Shown: positions 26,695 through 39,158 of the stretch, in pieces
Numbering within the stretch: position 1 is the stretch's first letter
Layout: every line of letters begins with the position of its first letter
DNA from: Ichthyophthirius multifiliis
Taxonomy: Eukaryota > Ciliophora > Oligohymenophorea > Hymenostomatida
Direction: 5' to 3'
Length of the DNA: 64,000 bases
Assembly: GCF_000220395.1 (NCBI RefSeq)
Contig: NW_004086291.1
Span: 1-64,000 of the forward strand
The notes under the pieces: model-generated
Database searches by the model: none
Told to the model about the DNA's origin: nothing
What the model saw: the letters and a program-made list of their open reading frames with translations, nothing else
Position numbers and translations under genes: made by a program

Positions 26695-27187
26695 TTCATT
26701 ATATCATTTTTATATGTCTTTTTTGATAGAATAAAATATTTATGTATAAACTTTCGTAAATTTGTAATATATATTATGCTTTTATATATAATAAAATTAT
26801 ATGAATAATTATTATTATTTTATTTTTCTTATTTTTTGGTTAAAGGTTTATTTTAAAAAAATAATTTTATCAAAATATTAAGCAAACAAATTTTATTTAC
26901 TAAACAAGATGACATAAAAAAATTATCTATTTAATACTTTTTATATTTTTATTTATTTTCAATCAAATTATTAATCTGTTAATTATAAATTAATTTTGCA
27001 TTCTTAAGATAATGAATAATCGAAAATAAATAATTAATTGTTATTCGTTTATTCTTCATAATATTATAAATTTGTCTCAATATCAATAATTTATTAATCA
27101 TTGTAATAGATATTAATCTTTTTTTTTATTTTTTATAATATTAAATAATTTATTAATATATATTTATATTTTTTGCTAATAAATACT
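26695..27187. other. Convergent 3' spacer
   Basis: A/T-rich region between the 3' ends of separase (plus) and the PCGF-like gene (minus). No gene or hairpin terminator seen; it should hold both polyadenylation sites. Confidence 0.6.
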
Positions 27188-28767
27188 TCATGATATTATA
27201 AGTTCTAATATTTTTTTTATAGACTAGGGAAGTTTTATAAATAATTTTAAGAATTTTTACAAAGATATTGCGTTATATGCCTTACTTTTAATATTTTTTT
27301 ATTACTTTTTTTAATTTTATAATATTATTAATTCCTACGACATCACTTTATTTTATATTTAAATAAACCATATTTTTTTATTTTTGTTACTAATCTTTCT
27401 AATTCATTGGCTAAACATAAATTTTAAAAGAATCTTCTTCTTTTTCTATTAATTAGTTTATTATAATTTTTTAAATATGCTAATATTTCTCAAGGATATT
27501 AAAATTTGGATTATGATCAGATTTAGAAACATTATAAAGATAATTAATATTTTAATTTTATTCTTTATTTATATTTATATTACTATTATTTTATAGAGAT
27601 ATTATTAATGCATTATTATTATTATTATTTATTTATTATATATCATTATTATTATTCTATTCATTTTTTTTTTTTTTTTTAATAACATTGTTTTAATTTT
27701 CATTAGTTTCTTTTTTTCGTTTTTAATTTAATTCAATATCTTTCTTTTTTTAACTTTCTAAAGAAATCGACTATTTAGAATTATTTTAATTATGGTTAGA
27801 AATTTTCAAATCATTTTAGTTATTAACTTAAATATTTATATTATTTTCATTAATATTTGGGGTATTAATATTTCCGTTATTTATGCTTGAATCATTTATT
27901 GTATTTTAATTATTACTTTGATTAATAATAATGTTATTGCCATAATTATTTTCGTTATTATTATTAACAGCAGTAGGCTTATCTTGATTATCTTATAATT
28001 AGTTTTCGTCTAATAAATTATTATCTTATTATGGAACAATTTCTTATTTATAAAAAGTAGGATATTTATTTTTCATATTTAATTTCATTTTTTCAAATTA
28101 ATGCTCATCATAAATATCTTAAACAAATTTATCAAAACTAATTTCTAAGTATTTTTCAACAACAGTTCTTAAGTTTTCTTTAGGAATTTACTTATTTTTT
28201 TAATATCTTTAATATTTGTTTCTATCAACTAATAATTTTGTTATTTTTTTAAATAAAATATACAAAATTTACGCTTTTCGTAATTAAATTCTTCTAATAA
28301 AAATTCTAAATTAATTAAAGGAAATAATTCTTTTACCCTTTTTACTATTTATTATTCTTATTTACCAAACTCAGGATATAATAAATCCACTAGTGATTAT
28401 TTATAAGGATCTTTTCTTATAGATTTACTTAAATCTATTTCTAAATCTACTTAACATTAAGGACATTTTCTTTTGTTTTTGCTTTAATTATTGGATATAT
28501 AATCATATATGCATATTTTGCAAACTATTTTTTATTTTTAAAATAATACTATTATCATATTTTTTTACATGTATGACCACATTCAGTTACAGTATGGGCA
28601 AACCTAAAATATCCGTTACATATAGAGCATACTAAAAATGGATTTAATATTTTTAATTTAAATCTTTTCTATTTATATATTTTTTTTCGAAAAAATTTAT
28701 TAATATATATTTTCATTTTTTTTTATATTTTTAAAAAAACTTCTAATAAAAGTGTATCAAAATCCAT
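27188..28767 (-). CDS. PCGF/RING1-like RING-finger protein
   Basis: The N-terminal RING is classic C3HC4: LVCSICNGYFRFAHTVTECG, HTFCKICIYDYI, KCPQC, followed by RKDPYKQSLVDLLYPEF, the linker seen after the RING of Polycomb PCGF proteins. The RING is split by an intron (28525-28568, 44 nt). A possible upstream intron in the first exon keeps frame and is unsure. A long Asn/Gln-rich linker with poly-Lys follows, and the C-terminus (FKIYVQPMNQ ... DVVGINNIIKLKKAYNAIS) could be the ubiquitin-like RAWUL part. The last intron is only 25 nt (27281-27305); using it gives a TGA stop at 27190-27188, whereas ignoring it leaves the frame open into separase. In PRC1 such proteins partner with RING1 to ubiquitylate H2A; here that role is inference. 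The middle exon boundaries are partly unresolved. Confidence 0.8.
27664..27680. repeat. T17 homopolymer in coding DNA
   Basis: A run of 17 T codes for poly-Lys on the minus strand within the PCGF-like gene. The counted length keeps the frame between two coding-like halves, so here the consensus appears right. Confidence 0.7.
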
Positions 28768-29275
28768 TATTTTTTATTTTAGCTTTTATAATATTAATTT
28801 GAAAAAAAAAATATTAATAATATATTAATTTATTAAAAATTTATAAAAAGTGATTTGTTAATTTTAAAGTATATTTATTTATTTATTTTTAAATTAATAA
28901 TTATATTTTAACCTTTCTACTAAATTAGTTATTTCTTTATTTATAAATAACTAGAAATTAAATAAAGAAATATTTTTAATAATAAAAATACATTCATATA
29001 TACCTAAATATTAATTATGTAAACACAATTAAATATTATAATTATTTATAACATTTTTTATTAAATGTTAAAACATATATATTTAAAAAATACAAATGCA
29101 TTTTACTATTAATAAAATATAAAAATAAAATAAAAAAGATATATATATAAAAATATACATATAAAAATATAAATAAGAATAATTAAAAACCAAGAAAGTT
29201 AAAAAATAAAACAAAAACATATAATAAAAACAATAAATCAAAATATTTTTTTTTTAAAAAGTAGAAAAAGGGAAA
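28768..29275. promoter_or_regulatory. Bidirectional intergenic region
   Basis: About 500 nt between the divergent PCGF-like (minus) and mL46 (plus) starts. Extremely A/T-rich; both promoters should be here but no motif is recognised. Confidence 0.4.
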
Positions 29276-30184
29276 ATGTTAACAAATATAATATAAAAAA
29301 AAGCAAACCAGCTATTAAATTCTTTCACAAGCAAACATTTTTATACTTTTTCAATAATAAAAAAAAAGAAGAATAATTAAAACGATGATATGGAAGAAAC
29401 TAAATTTCTTGAAAGTTAATAATATCTGTTGGAGAAAATTAAAAAAAGAAAAACTACTAAATACGCTTAAACTAAAGATAATTATAGAATAGATGTAGGA
29501 TTAATAATACACAGATACCCCATTTTTTTTTAAATGGATGAATATTAGATGAGAGCATTAAAATTAAGAAATTATATTCAAAGCAAATATAAGAGATAAA
29601 TGGATCTACCCCCTGAATTAACAGAAATAACTAATACAATAAAAGGATAGGGTAATGAAGATAAGTAATCTGAATAAGCAACCTATTATTAAGATTTGGG
29701 AGCAGGAGAAAGACGTGAATATAGTGAATTATCGAAGCATTTTTTGGGGGTAGATCCCAATATAAACGACAAAAGATAATTGTAATATGCTGCATGCCAT
29801 AGAACATATCTTTTAGTGAAGGATCCTATAATTAATTAGTTTGTTTTCCCTACTAAAACAGTTTTAGATAGAGAAGTTTTAAATGAAGCTAAGGCTTTAC
29901 TTTTTGATAAAATGTCAGAATAGAAGTTTACAGTTTATTATAATAATGTTATACCTAATCTTTGTGTTGTTAGAAAATTTTATGAACATGAATTAACTAA
30001 TCCTCTAAACAAAAATCTTTTAGGAGTGAAAACCTTTTATTATTATGGAGCTCATTTAACAGGACCTTCATATATTAATAATGAAATGTATAGTGAATAT
30101 ATTTGGACTCCTAAAATGGAACTATAATAACATGTAAGTAATGAATATTATGATAAATTTATTGATATTTTATTAAACTATTGA
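29276..30184 (+). CDS. Mitochondrial large-subunit ribosomal protein mL46
   Basis: Single exon, 302 residues, TGA stop at 30182. Many TAA and TAG codons lie in frame, good evidence for Gln reassignment. The start at 29276 was preferred over the in-frame Met at 29390 because it adds MLTNIIQKKANQLLNSFTSK, a basic, hydroxylated, acid-free leader as expected of a mitochondrial targeting peptide. The body fits mL46: YRIDVGLIIHRYPIFFQMDE near residue ~70, a charged helical middle, then a Nudix-like C-terminal half with QYAACHRTYLLVKDP and GVKTFYYYGAHLTG. In mitoribosomes mL46 binds the central protuberance; it keeps the Nudix fold without a Nudix box. Identification rests on motif recall and should be checked by profile search. 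Confidence 0.75.
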
Positions 30185-30416
30185 TTTTATTATATTATAT
30201 TTATTTAATTTTATTTTTGTTAAGTGTTAAATATTTTTTTTTTTTTTAAATAACTTTATTATTTTATTTTTTAAATATTTGTAGTTGTTGATATATTTTT
30301 TTTTTTATAAAAAAAATAAACAAAGTTTTGTAAGTGAAAAACAGATAAAAAAAAAATAAATAAATATATAATTATATTTTGTAATACTTTCCTTTAATAA
30401 TTAAAAAGTAAAAGTA

Positions 30417-31770
30417 TCAATTGATATCTTAATTACACATAGGACAACTTATATAATTATAAAGCCATTTAACTAAGCATTTTTCATGAAAAATATGATT
30501 ACATTTAGTTTTTCTAACTTAATCATTATAATCAAAATCGCTTTAACATATAGCACAAATTTGTTCTTTAAAAGAATCATTTTATTAATAAGTTTCATAT
30601 AAATTTCCTTAAGTACACATATTAATTTCATTTTTTATCTATAATTCAATTTCTTGTAATTATTTTTTCTTAATTTATTATTATGTTTTTGCTTCTTCAT
30701 GATTTTTTTATAATTATATTTATTGATTTCCTTATGATTCATTTAATTCTTTATGACCGTTTAATTCCTTTTTTATATTTTTATTTATTAACTTTTTTTA
30801 AAAAAATAAAATAAAAAATTATTTACATTTCTTATTTTCAAGAAAAAAGAAATGCAAATATATATAATAATAATTGCAATGAAACTATAAATTATAATAA
30901 GATATATTTAATTCTATGGCTCTTAAATATTCAATTTTTAAATTTAGAAATAAGTATAGGTTTAAATCTCTACATTTTATACATTTTTTAAAAAAAATAA
31001 AAAATAAGAATCTTAATTATATTATTAAATATTAAAATCAAACTTATCTTAAGTAAATACATATTTATTTATGTAATTAAATTAATCAACTATCATATTA
31101 TTGCTGCTTTAATATAATATTAATTTAACTTATTCATTTTTTTTTTAAATAACACAATATAATTATACTAATTCATTTTAGTTTTTATTTATAATTATAT
31201 ATTTTCCTTCATAAGGCATAAAATTTAAATAAATGTCTTTATTTGTTGTGAGATGAACTTTTTCAAATTAACAAATGCTTCCTGCAAAGTTAATATTGCA
31301 ATCACATAATTCGTTTTTAGTCAAGTTTCCATTATTACTACATATATTTTAAGATTTTTTTAATTTCAAATTGAAATTTAAACACTTTAATTTTTTATTT
31401 TAATCAGGTAAATTAATTAATATTATGTAAAAATTATTTAATGCTAAAGATAACTGAATTTATGATATAAAATTATTATTTTTATAAATAGTATATTCGT
31501 CTTTTTTAGTTTCTTAATAACTTTCTAAACTCTACTAATTAGTAAATTCTAATACGGTAAGTTCTATATTGTAAATTTTTTCATCATTTTCTAAGCAAAA
31601 GTCTAGGTATAATATTATTTAGTTTGATTAACTTATTTTATATTGAAATTATAATTATTAAAATGTTAATAATTTATTCAACTCAAAAACATGATCTGAT
31701 TTTATTTCAAAATTATATATAAGATTTATAAAAATAATAACTATTAATATTAATTATTATTTTTAAACAT
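30417..31770 (-). CDS. Single-pass membrane RING-H2 protein with luminal EGF-like motif
   Basis: Reading without TGA from ~31760 to 30417, with one 35-nt intron at 30792-30826, joins parts that look like two genes in other reads. In order: a signal peptide (ILIVIIFINLIYNFEIKSDH), a ~150-residue luminal beta-rich region, an EGF-like end (CSNNGNLTKNELCDCNINFA then GSIC), a second luminal stretch, a membrane span (YLIIIIYSFIAIIIIYICIS), a cytosolic Q/E/K-rich coiled coil and a C-terminal RING-H2 (ICAICQSDFDYNDQV, CNHIFHEKCLVKWL, SCPMC). This resembles PA-TM-RING E3 ligases of the Goliath type, though a PA domain is not proven. The nearest ATG (31770) is one base out of frame with the signal peptide, so the first codons contain an indel or a missed feature. 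Confidence 0.75.
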
Positions 31771-32336
31771 TTTAATTTTTTATTCTTTTATATTTTATTA
31801 TAATTTTATTTTTATTTTATACTTTTAATTTATTGTAAAAGAATAAATTATTATAAATATAAAAATATTTATTAATAAATATAAATTTAATTTTTTAATA
31901 TAAATGATTTTAATATATATATTGATTTATATTTAATTTAAAAAAAAAACCATTATGTTGTTTTTTTTTAGGCAAAAATTTAAAAAATTAAATAAATTTT
32001 ATAAGTATTTATAAATATATAAATATATACATATGTATTTTTTATATATATATAATATCATAATTAATAAGATGGATACTAACTATATGATAAAATATAT
32101 ATATGTGATATAATTAGACTTATACTAAACATTAATAAAAAAAAAACATTATAAAAATAAATAAATAGTAAAAATAATTTTTATAAACTATGGTTTTATT
32201 GAAATTATGATTGGAAATAAAAAAATAAATATATAAGAATATAAACATATAGAAATATAAATATATAAATAAATATATATATATATATATATATATTTAA
32301 TATTTATATAATATTTTTTTTTTCCTAATAATATTG
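31771..32336. other. A/T-rich spacer
   Basis: No gene seen. Includes a (TA)n tract near 32272-32295. Confidence 0.6.
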
Positions 32337-32573
32337 TCAGTTTTATTTTATTTTATTTTTACTGCATATTTTTTGCTATTAATAGATTTACATTTTTTAT
32401 TTGTCTTTAATAAATTTAATATCATATGGCTTGATTTTATACTTTATCTCATCTATATAGTTAGATACTAATGTTATAAATAACATTTTTTTCCAAATGC
32501 TTTTTCCATTTTGCCTAATATTTCTTAATAATATTTAATTTAGTCTATAATTAATATAACTTTAGTATACCAT
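32337..32573 (-). CDS. Small basic protein, unknown
   Basis: A 78-residue single-exon ORF from ATG 32573 to TGA 32339-32337. It stands out from its surroundings by higher GC and a mixed composition (MVYQSYINYRLNQILLRNIR, then NGKSIWKKMLFITLVSNYID, then a basic tail). It has no signal peptide or known motif. Another frame through the same DNA also avoids TGA for some distance, so strand is more certain than frame. Confidence 0.4.
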
Positions 32574-33017
32574 ATTATTTTTGATATTTTATTTTATTCT
32601 ATTAAAAATGCGAATATATATATATATAATATTTATTTTTTTTATGTTTGATTATATATAAAAAAATAATATAAATTTATATTCAATTATAATAAGTAAA
32701 TATATATACATAAAAAAATTAAAAAAAAATATTAAATACATATATATTTCATTAAAATAATTAAAATATAAAATATTAAATAATATAACCATAATTTTAT
32801 AATTTTAAATTAAAAAATTTTAATAGAATTTTAATTTATAAATAAATTAATTATATATATATTAAAAAATAATATAAGAAAAATAATTCAAAGTAATAAA
32901 TCAATTTTAAACCAAATATAAACAAAATAATATATGCATATATATAAAATAAAATAAAATAAAAAAATATATTTAAACTAAAACGTAAATAAATAAAAAT
33001 ATAAATATATATTTATT
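32574..33017. other. A/T-rich spacer
   Basis: Nothing recognised; mostly A and T runs. Confidence 0.6.
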
Positions 33018-33326
33018 TCAAAACAAATGCTAATTTAAAAAAGATTTTTTTTATCTCAAATTTATATTATTTTAAGCCAAATTTTAAGCAAATTAATTAT
33101 TTAAAATTGCATATTTTTATTTTTTTTCATTATTAATATCAATAAAAAAGAGATTATTTTTTTATTAAGAAAAACTATTGTTATTTTCAATATTTATTTT
33201 AAATTTAGCACCATCATTTTTTTTGTTTTAATTAATAATATTAATATTATTTTAAAAAGAAATACCAATAACAGGTTTGTTTTATAAATTACTATTTTCA
33301 TTATTATTATTAATTATTATTATTAA

Positions 33327-33375
<49 letters not shown>

Positions 33376-35380
33376 TATAACTAATTTTATGAGTTTTTTC
33401 TTGAATATTATTCAATGTTTTTAAATTCGTTTTTAGAGTTATTAGTTTTTTCTTAATTCAGCTATTTTTGCTTAATTTCAATATCATATTATAATTAATT
33501 AATACTTTTATACCTTTATTTTTTCTTTTTATCTGAACTTAATTAATAATTATCTATTTAAAATTATATTTCAGATTCTTCTTTCAAGATTTTACTTTTA
33601 TTTGTATTTTAATTAAATGCTGAAATTCTCTCTGTTTCATGTATTTATTTTTTATTTAACTATATAATATTTGAAAACATTTAATTATTTTTGCAACTTT
33701 TACTTTTAGCCAAAATCGAAAAATAATTATTATTCCTTGTTGTTTTAAGATCTTGTTTATTATTATTTTACAAAAAACCGTTTGAGTTCGAACGTTTATT
33801 TAATTAATTGATATTTTCCATTTATTTATTTTATCTCATACATATAGATTCATTATTTGAATTATTTTTTTAAACAACAAAACTTTCATTTATTTAGTTA
33901 TTTTTAGTTTCTTTTATATTTAATATTTAGTCTAGAATTAATTATTTTGTTTTTAACGTATGTTGATATATTTCATCTTTAGTTTATTATTAACATATAC
34001 ATGAGTTTTTTATTATTATTATATTTACTATTATTATTACTTAATCTAATTTTCTAAAGTAGATATTTTAAATATTTAAGATTCTAATTCTATTTAATAA
34101 TTTTAAATTTGCTATTCTTTTTCTTCTAACTCTTGTTATTGTTTCATTATTGTTTTCTTGAATTTTTCTTATTCTTGGAATTTGTTATTAAAATTTTATA
34201 TAGTACATTTTCCTTCGTTTATTATTTATTTTAATTGTTCTTGTTCATATATTTTTTTGTTTATTTATACATTCTTTTATTATAATTCAGTTTCTAATAA
34301 ATTTATTTTGTTTTAATAATTTTATAAATTTATATTTTCTTCATTATTTATTTAATGATTATTATTATCTGTTTGTATTTCCTTGTTTTCATATTAAGTA
34401 TTATAATATAATTTTATTTTATTTTGTAAAAAGTCAATCAATTAGTTATTCTCTTTTAAATCCTATTCAAGTTTTTCTTATTTTTCATTTTAAAGCTTTC
34501 TTTATTATTTTTATTCATCAAGTTCTTTTAAAAGTTCTTTTAATTTTTCTTAGGTTGATTTATTATTTCTAATATTTATATTTAATATATATATATAGAT
34601 ATATATATATATATATATATATATTTAATAAAAAATACATATCATATTCAAGTATTTAATTTTAAGCTTCTTTTATTGCATTTTCATAGTATATTTCTTT
34701 TTGTTTCAATTAATCATAATTAATTGCTTTTTACTATTTAAAAAAAAATGATAAAAAATTAGAAAAACTATATTAAAATAATATTTAAAATATAAAACTT
34801 ATTCATCTTCAATTTAAGTTTTTAACAAATTAATAATTGATTCATATTTTTATGTTATTTAATTAATTTAATTTAATTAATTAATTTTTTGATCTTTCAT
34901 TTCTATTTAATTTTACCTATACTTTTGTTATTATTCTTAGATTTGGTTTTCTTAAATTTTATTTTGTTACATTATTTATTAAATTGTTTTATCTTTTTCT
35001 ATTATTTTTTTTTCTAAATATTATGTATTATTAGATTGTTTATCCTCTAAACTAAACTCTAGTTAAGTTCTATTAAATAGACTTGATTAATTAAATGCTT
35101 CACTTTCATTAAATTACTTATTTTAAATAATAATTTTTGCACATTTTAATTATCTATTCATCATTTTAAACATTCCGAAATCATTTTCATTTTAAATTTC
35201 ACACATTTCTTATAAAACATCTTCATATTAAATTGAGTATTAATCTAACTCTGTAAAATTTTAAAGTATTTGATCTTTTAATTAACAATATGTTTACGGA
35301 GTAATAATAAATTTATAATTTCCTTAGTAAACTATTTTTAATTAAACTAAATTATTTGTTTATAAATATTCGTTATCCAT
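33018..35380 (-). CDS. PB1-like domain and coiled-coil protein
   Basis: Starts at ATG 35380, stop TGA 33020-33018. Residues ~10-85 read as a ubiquitin-like PB1 fold (LKIVYQGNYKFIITP, QLKDQILQNFTELDQYSIQY, EMCEIQNENDFGMF). About 400 residues of Q/E/K-rich coiled coil follow (for example EKLKELLKELDEQKQQRK), then an Asn/Ser-rich tail including FFIDINNEKKQKYAI. Two introns are clear by frame and splice signals: about 34746-34808 and about 34572-34632, the latter holding a (TA)n tract. The frame changes near 33990-34020, within an AAT-repeat/A-run area, so a length error or small intron is likely there. PB1 domains mediate oligomer assembly; partner unknown. PB1 identification is by pattern only. 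Confidence 0.6.
33297..33372. repeat. (ATT)n-rich repeat
   Basis: Interrupted ATT/TTA trinucleotide repeat inside the tail of the PB1-like gene. Confidence 0.75.
34589..34623. repeat. (TA)n repeat
   Basis: Dinucleotide tract with one GATA interruption, inside a probable intron of the PB1-like gene. Confidence 0.8.
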
Positions 35381-35786
35381 TTTTTAAAAATAAAATTGTA
35401 TTATTTTTTTTGATTTTTTTTAAAAAATTTTAAATAAAATATTTAATTTTTTTTAAAAAAACATTATCTTTATTTATATTACATAAAAAAAAATTAAATA
35501 AATGATTATAAAAATTATTTATTTAATTATTATAATTTTATTTTAAATTTTATAAATTTATTTATATTTTTATTTAAATATAGTTTATATTCTCATAAAA
35601 ATATTATCTATATATTTTCAAAGTAATTTTATATTAAAAGTATGTGTTATATTATTATCATTATTATATAAATTTTTTATTAAATTTATTGTAAATATAT
35701 AAAATTTTAAATATTATTTACTCATATTTAATTTAAATTATTTAAATTTATTTATAATATATTAATTTTCATTCATTAAATAATAA
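35381..35786. promoter_or_regulatory. Bidirectional intergenic region
   Basis: Spacer between the divergent PB1-like gene (minus) and the small hydrophobic ORF (plus). No motif recognised. Confidence 0.35.
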
Positions 35787-36278
35787 ATGAAAGTGCTATT
35801 AGTTTTCTATATATCTTCATTAATTATATTCATATTTTAATTAAGACATAAAAATTTAAAAAATTTATATTAAGATCTCTATTTAGTCAAGAATTTAAAT
35901 AAAGAAGGAAATTCTGTATTTAAGATAATACGAAAATCTTATATCTAAATCTTTATATAAAAAGTATTATAATTATTATATAACTTACTAATTTGGAAAT
36001 TTATTATATTATTTCTTAAATTTATTATTTTAGATAAAATTTTCAATACTTTTGTTATTAAAAATTTATATTATATTAAATTCAAATTATATTTATTTTT
36101 TGATATTTTAAATATAATTTTGGAATAACTTTTCAAAAATTTTATATTTAAATTAAATATTTCTTTTTTAAGATCATTTTTCTTGTTTAAAAAATCAGAT
36201 ATTTAAATAGAAAAATTAAAGAAAAAAATAAATAAATTTTCTAAAAAGATTTCAAGGATAAAAAGACCTAAAAAATGA
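35787..36278 (+). CDS. Small hydrophobic/basic protein, unknown
   Basis: Uninterrupted 163-residue ORF from ATG to TGA. It opens with MKVLLVFYISSLIIFIFQLR, a likely signal peptide or anchor, has two further hydrophobic stretches (~65-90, ~100-125), and ends in a lysine-rich segment. No family recognised. The base composition is close to spacer, so a chance ORF is possible. Confidence 0.35.
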
Positions 36279-37042
36279 ATTTTATTTAAAAAATATATCA
36301 AAAAAAACAATTTTTGTGTCTAAAAATTGATTTAGAGAATAATTTTATAAATGAGTGTTAGCTGTTATATCTTTAAATTATTTAAATTATTAAATTACAG
36401 AAATTTAATATTTTTAAAGTATTTGTAATTATATATAGTTATTATTTAAATAATATTTATAAAATCAATCTCATATTAAGGCAAAAAAATACAAAATTAA
36501 AAAATATTTGATAGTTTACTTGAAAATAAAATGTAAATTACTCTTAATTTAAAATAATTAAAAAATAAACGATATAAAAATAAAATATTAAAAATCAATA
36601 ATTATTAATTATAAAATTAACATATTTCTATTCATTTATATTATTTATATACTTATGCAATTATTTTTACTTTGTTTTATTAATTAAATTAAAACTAAAG
36701 AAAATTAGACATATATTAAATAAAGATAAAATTAAAGTCTAATAATTCTTAAAGTTTAATATTTATAAACCATATCTATTTTTTAATACATTTATAGTTT
36801 TATGTAATTTGAAATAAATTTTTATATGTTTAAAATTATATTTAAAAATAAAAAAACATAGTATAATTATAATATAATAGACAAAATTAACGAAATCATC
36901 AATTATAATAATAGTCAATATAATATTTAAATAAAAAATGTATATAAATCTAAATTTATAATTTTTTAAATATAATATTTTAATTTAAAATATTATATAT
37001 TTTTGTATAAATAATTATACCAATACTATTTTTAATATTTAA
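36279..37042. other. A/T-rich spacer
   Basis: No gene seen. Confidence 0.6.
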
Positions 37043-38619
37043 ATGAAAGAAAAAAACATTACTATTTCTTATGAGCAATAATTATAATAAGAAATTCTTA
37101 ATACTTAATTATAAACTGGTAATTTAGTAAAAAACAAAAAAATATTATTTAAACTTAGATGAATTTAAATTAAATATTAACAAAAGATTTATTATTTTAT
37201 ATAAATAATATTTTCTTTTAAATATAAAAATATAATAATTTTCATATTAACTGCAAATTTTAAATCTTTTAAGTTTATAAAGATTTCATTTAACTTATTA
37301 AAGCAGATAAATATCTTATGTTTAATTTTAAATAAAAAATAATATAAATAATATGATTAAATATATATTACTTTTATTTTCTAATAAAAATAGATATTAA
37401 CAAAAATTCAATTTAATTAAAAATATTGGATACTTAGTCAATCTAAAAAACTATATTTGAAAAATAATAAATAAATAAATAAAAATCATAATAAATAGCA
37501 TTAAAGCATAATAATAGTGTAGAAATTGACAGTTCAATTTACTAAAGAAGATTTTAATTAAATAAAAGTAGTAGTCAAGAAGTATAAAAACGAATAAAAT
37601 TTTCATAAGAAGAAGATGAAATAATAATGTCTTATGTTACAAAATTTGGAAAAATATGGTCGGAAATATCTTAAAAATTAAAAGGAAGAACAGAAGCAAT
37701 GATAAGAAACAGATATTATTTAAAATTGAGATTAATGAATAAAAAAAAAATAGGCAAATAATAAAAGCAAAATAATGTGAAAAATAATAGATTATAAGAA
37801 AATTAAGAAGAATAATTGAGATTATAAAAAAAATAAGATTAAATATATTTAAATGAAAATAATTTGAAAAATATAATAAAATAAGATGGGTAATTTAATT
37901 TAGATTTTGAAAAATAAAATTTAAACTAATTTTAAGAAGAAGAATATGTTTTACTTGATAATGAAAAAAATTATTAATAAATATGTTCTTAAGATTTAAA
38001 TTATGAAGGGAAATTAAAAACTATCGCATATATGTAAAATTAAATAAATAAAATTGAAAATATACTCAAGTAATGCAAACTTTAAATAATAAAAGAATTA
38101 TATTAAAGAAAAAAAAGTATTTAAAATGCATATAATATAAAACAAGATAACTAAAATTAAAAAGATAAAATAATTAAAAATAAGATATATATTGATGAAT
38201 AATAAAATGAAGACAATAGTTAAAATTTTTTATTTAATATTAACCATAATTAATAAATATTTGAATAAAATTAATTTAATCTAGTAAATAAACTAAATAA
38301 TTTGAATGATGATAATTTAATTTATTTTGATTAATAAAATAATTATTTTATTTAAGATTATAAATAATTTTTTATATTTAATTCACCAAATAATTTTAAA
38401 TAAAGTAAAAATTATCTAAATGAAAACAATTCTTTAATTAATGATAATCAAATAAATATTAACTAATTTAATTTGCAATAAGAAAATAGTAATTAACAAA
38501 TTACATTTAATTATAATAATAATGAATATAAGAACTAATTAGATAATAAAAATAATAAAAAATAAAATATTTTTAGCAATGATTCTAATGAATAAATGAT
38601 ATTGGAAGATAAATATTGA
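37043..38619 (+). CDS. Myb/SANT-domain DNA-binding protein
   Basis: The main exon (about 37560-38619, TGA at 38617) begins with a Myb repeat: KFSQEEDEIIMSYVTKFGKI then WSEISQKLKGRTEAMIRNRY. Spacing of the two Trp-like positions and the GRT...IRNR recognition helix fit an R3-type repeat. A second, upstream repeat is suggested in another frame (VQFTKEDFNQIKVVVKKY), so a short intron or frame break lies near 37565-37575. The rest is a long Asn/Gln-rich region with coiled-coil tendency, as often seen in ciliate nuclear proteins. The start at 37043 (MKEKNITISYEQQL) is tentative: an intron-rich gap separates it from the Myb exon. Likely a nuclear transcription or chromatin factor; targets unknown. 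Confidence 0.7.
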
Positions 38620-39158
38620 ATATAATAGTTTTTACTAAATAAATAATAAAAATATTATTAATTAAATTAAAAGTATTTATATTTTAATTAAATTTACCTA
38701 TTTATTTTTTAAAATTTTATAAATATTGATAAATTTATAATATATAATTTATATTTTATATTTGGTATTATTATTTTAATGGAATAATATATAAAAATTA
38801 TTTAAAATTAATAAAATAATAAATTATTGTTTAACACTAAAAATTATTTATATAAATTTTTATATGTTAATTAGGATATATTATTATATATAAATTAAAA
38901 AATTTAATTTTAGAATATTTTTTTTTAATTTTTCTGTATTTTTTTTAAACTCAATAAAAAAAAGTTTTACATTTTTCACACCTTTTTTTATGTAGATTAA
39001 GTTTTTTTTAAAAAAATATAGAAAATAAAAATAAAACATAATGTAAATATGATATTTAATTTTATATAATACTTTATATATTTATATCAAATATATACAG
39101 AAAATTATTATTTAGTTTTAATATTTATTTTAATTAAAAATATTCTTTAAATATTAAA
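38620..39158. other. A/T-rich spacer
   Basis: No gene seen; should include the promoter of the next plus-strand gene. Confidence 0.6.
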
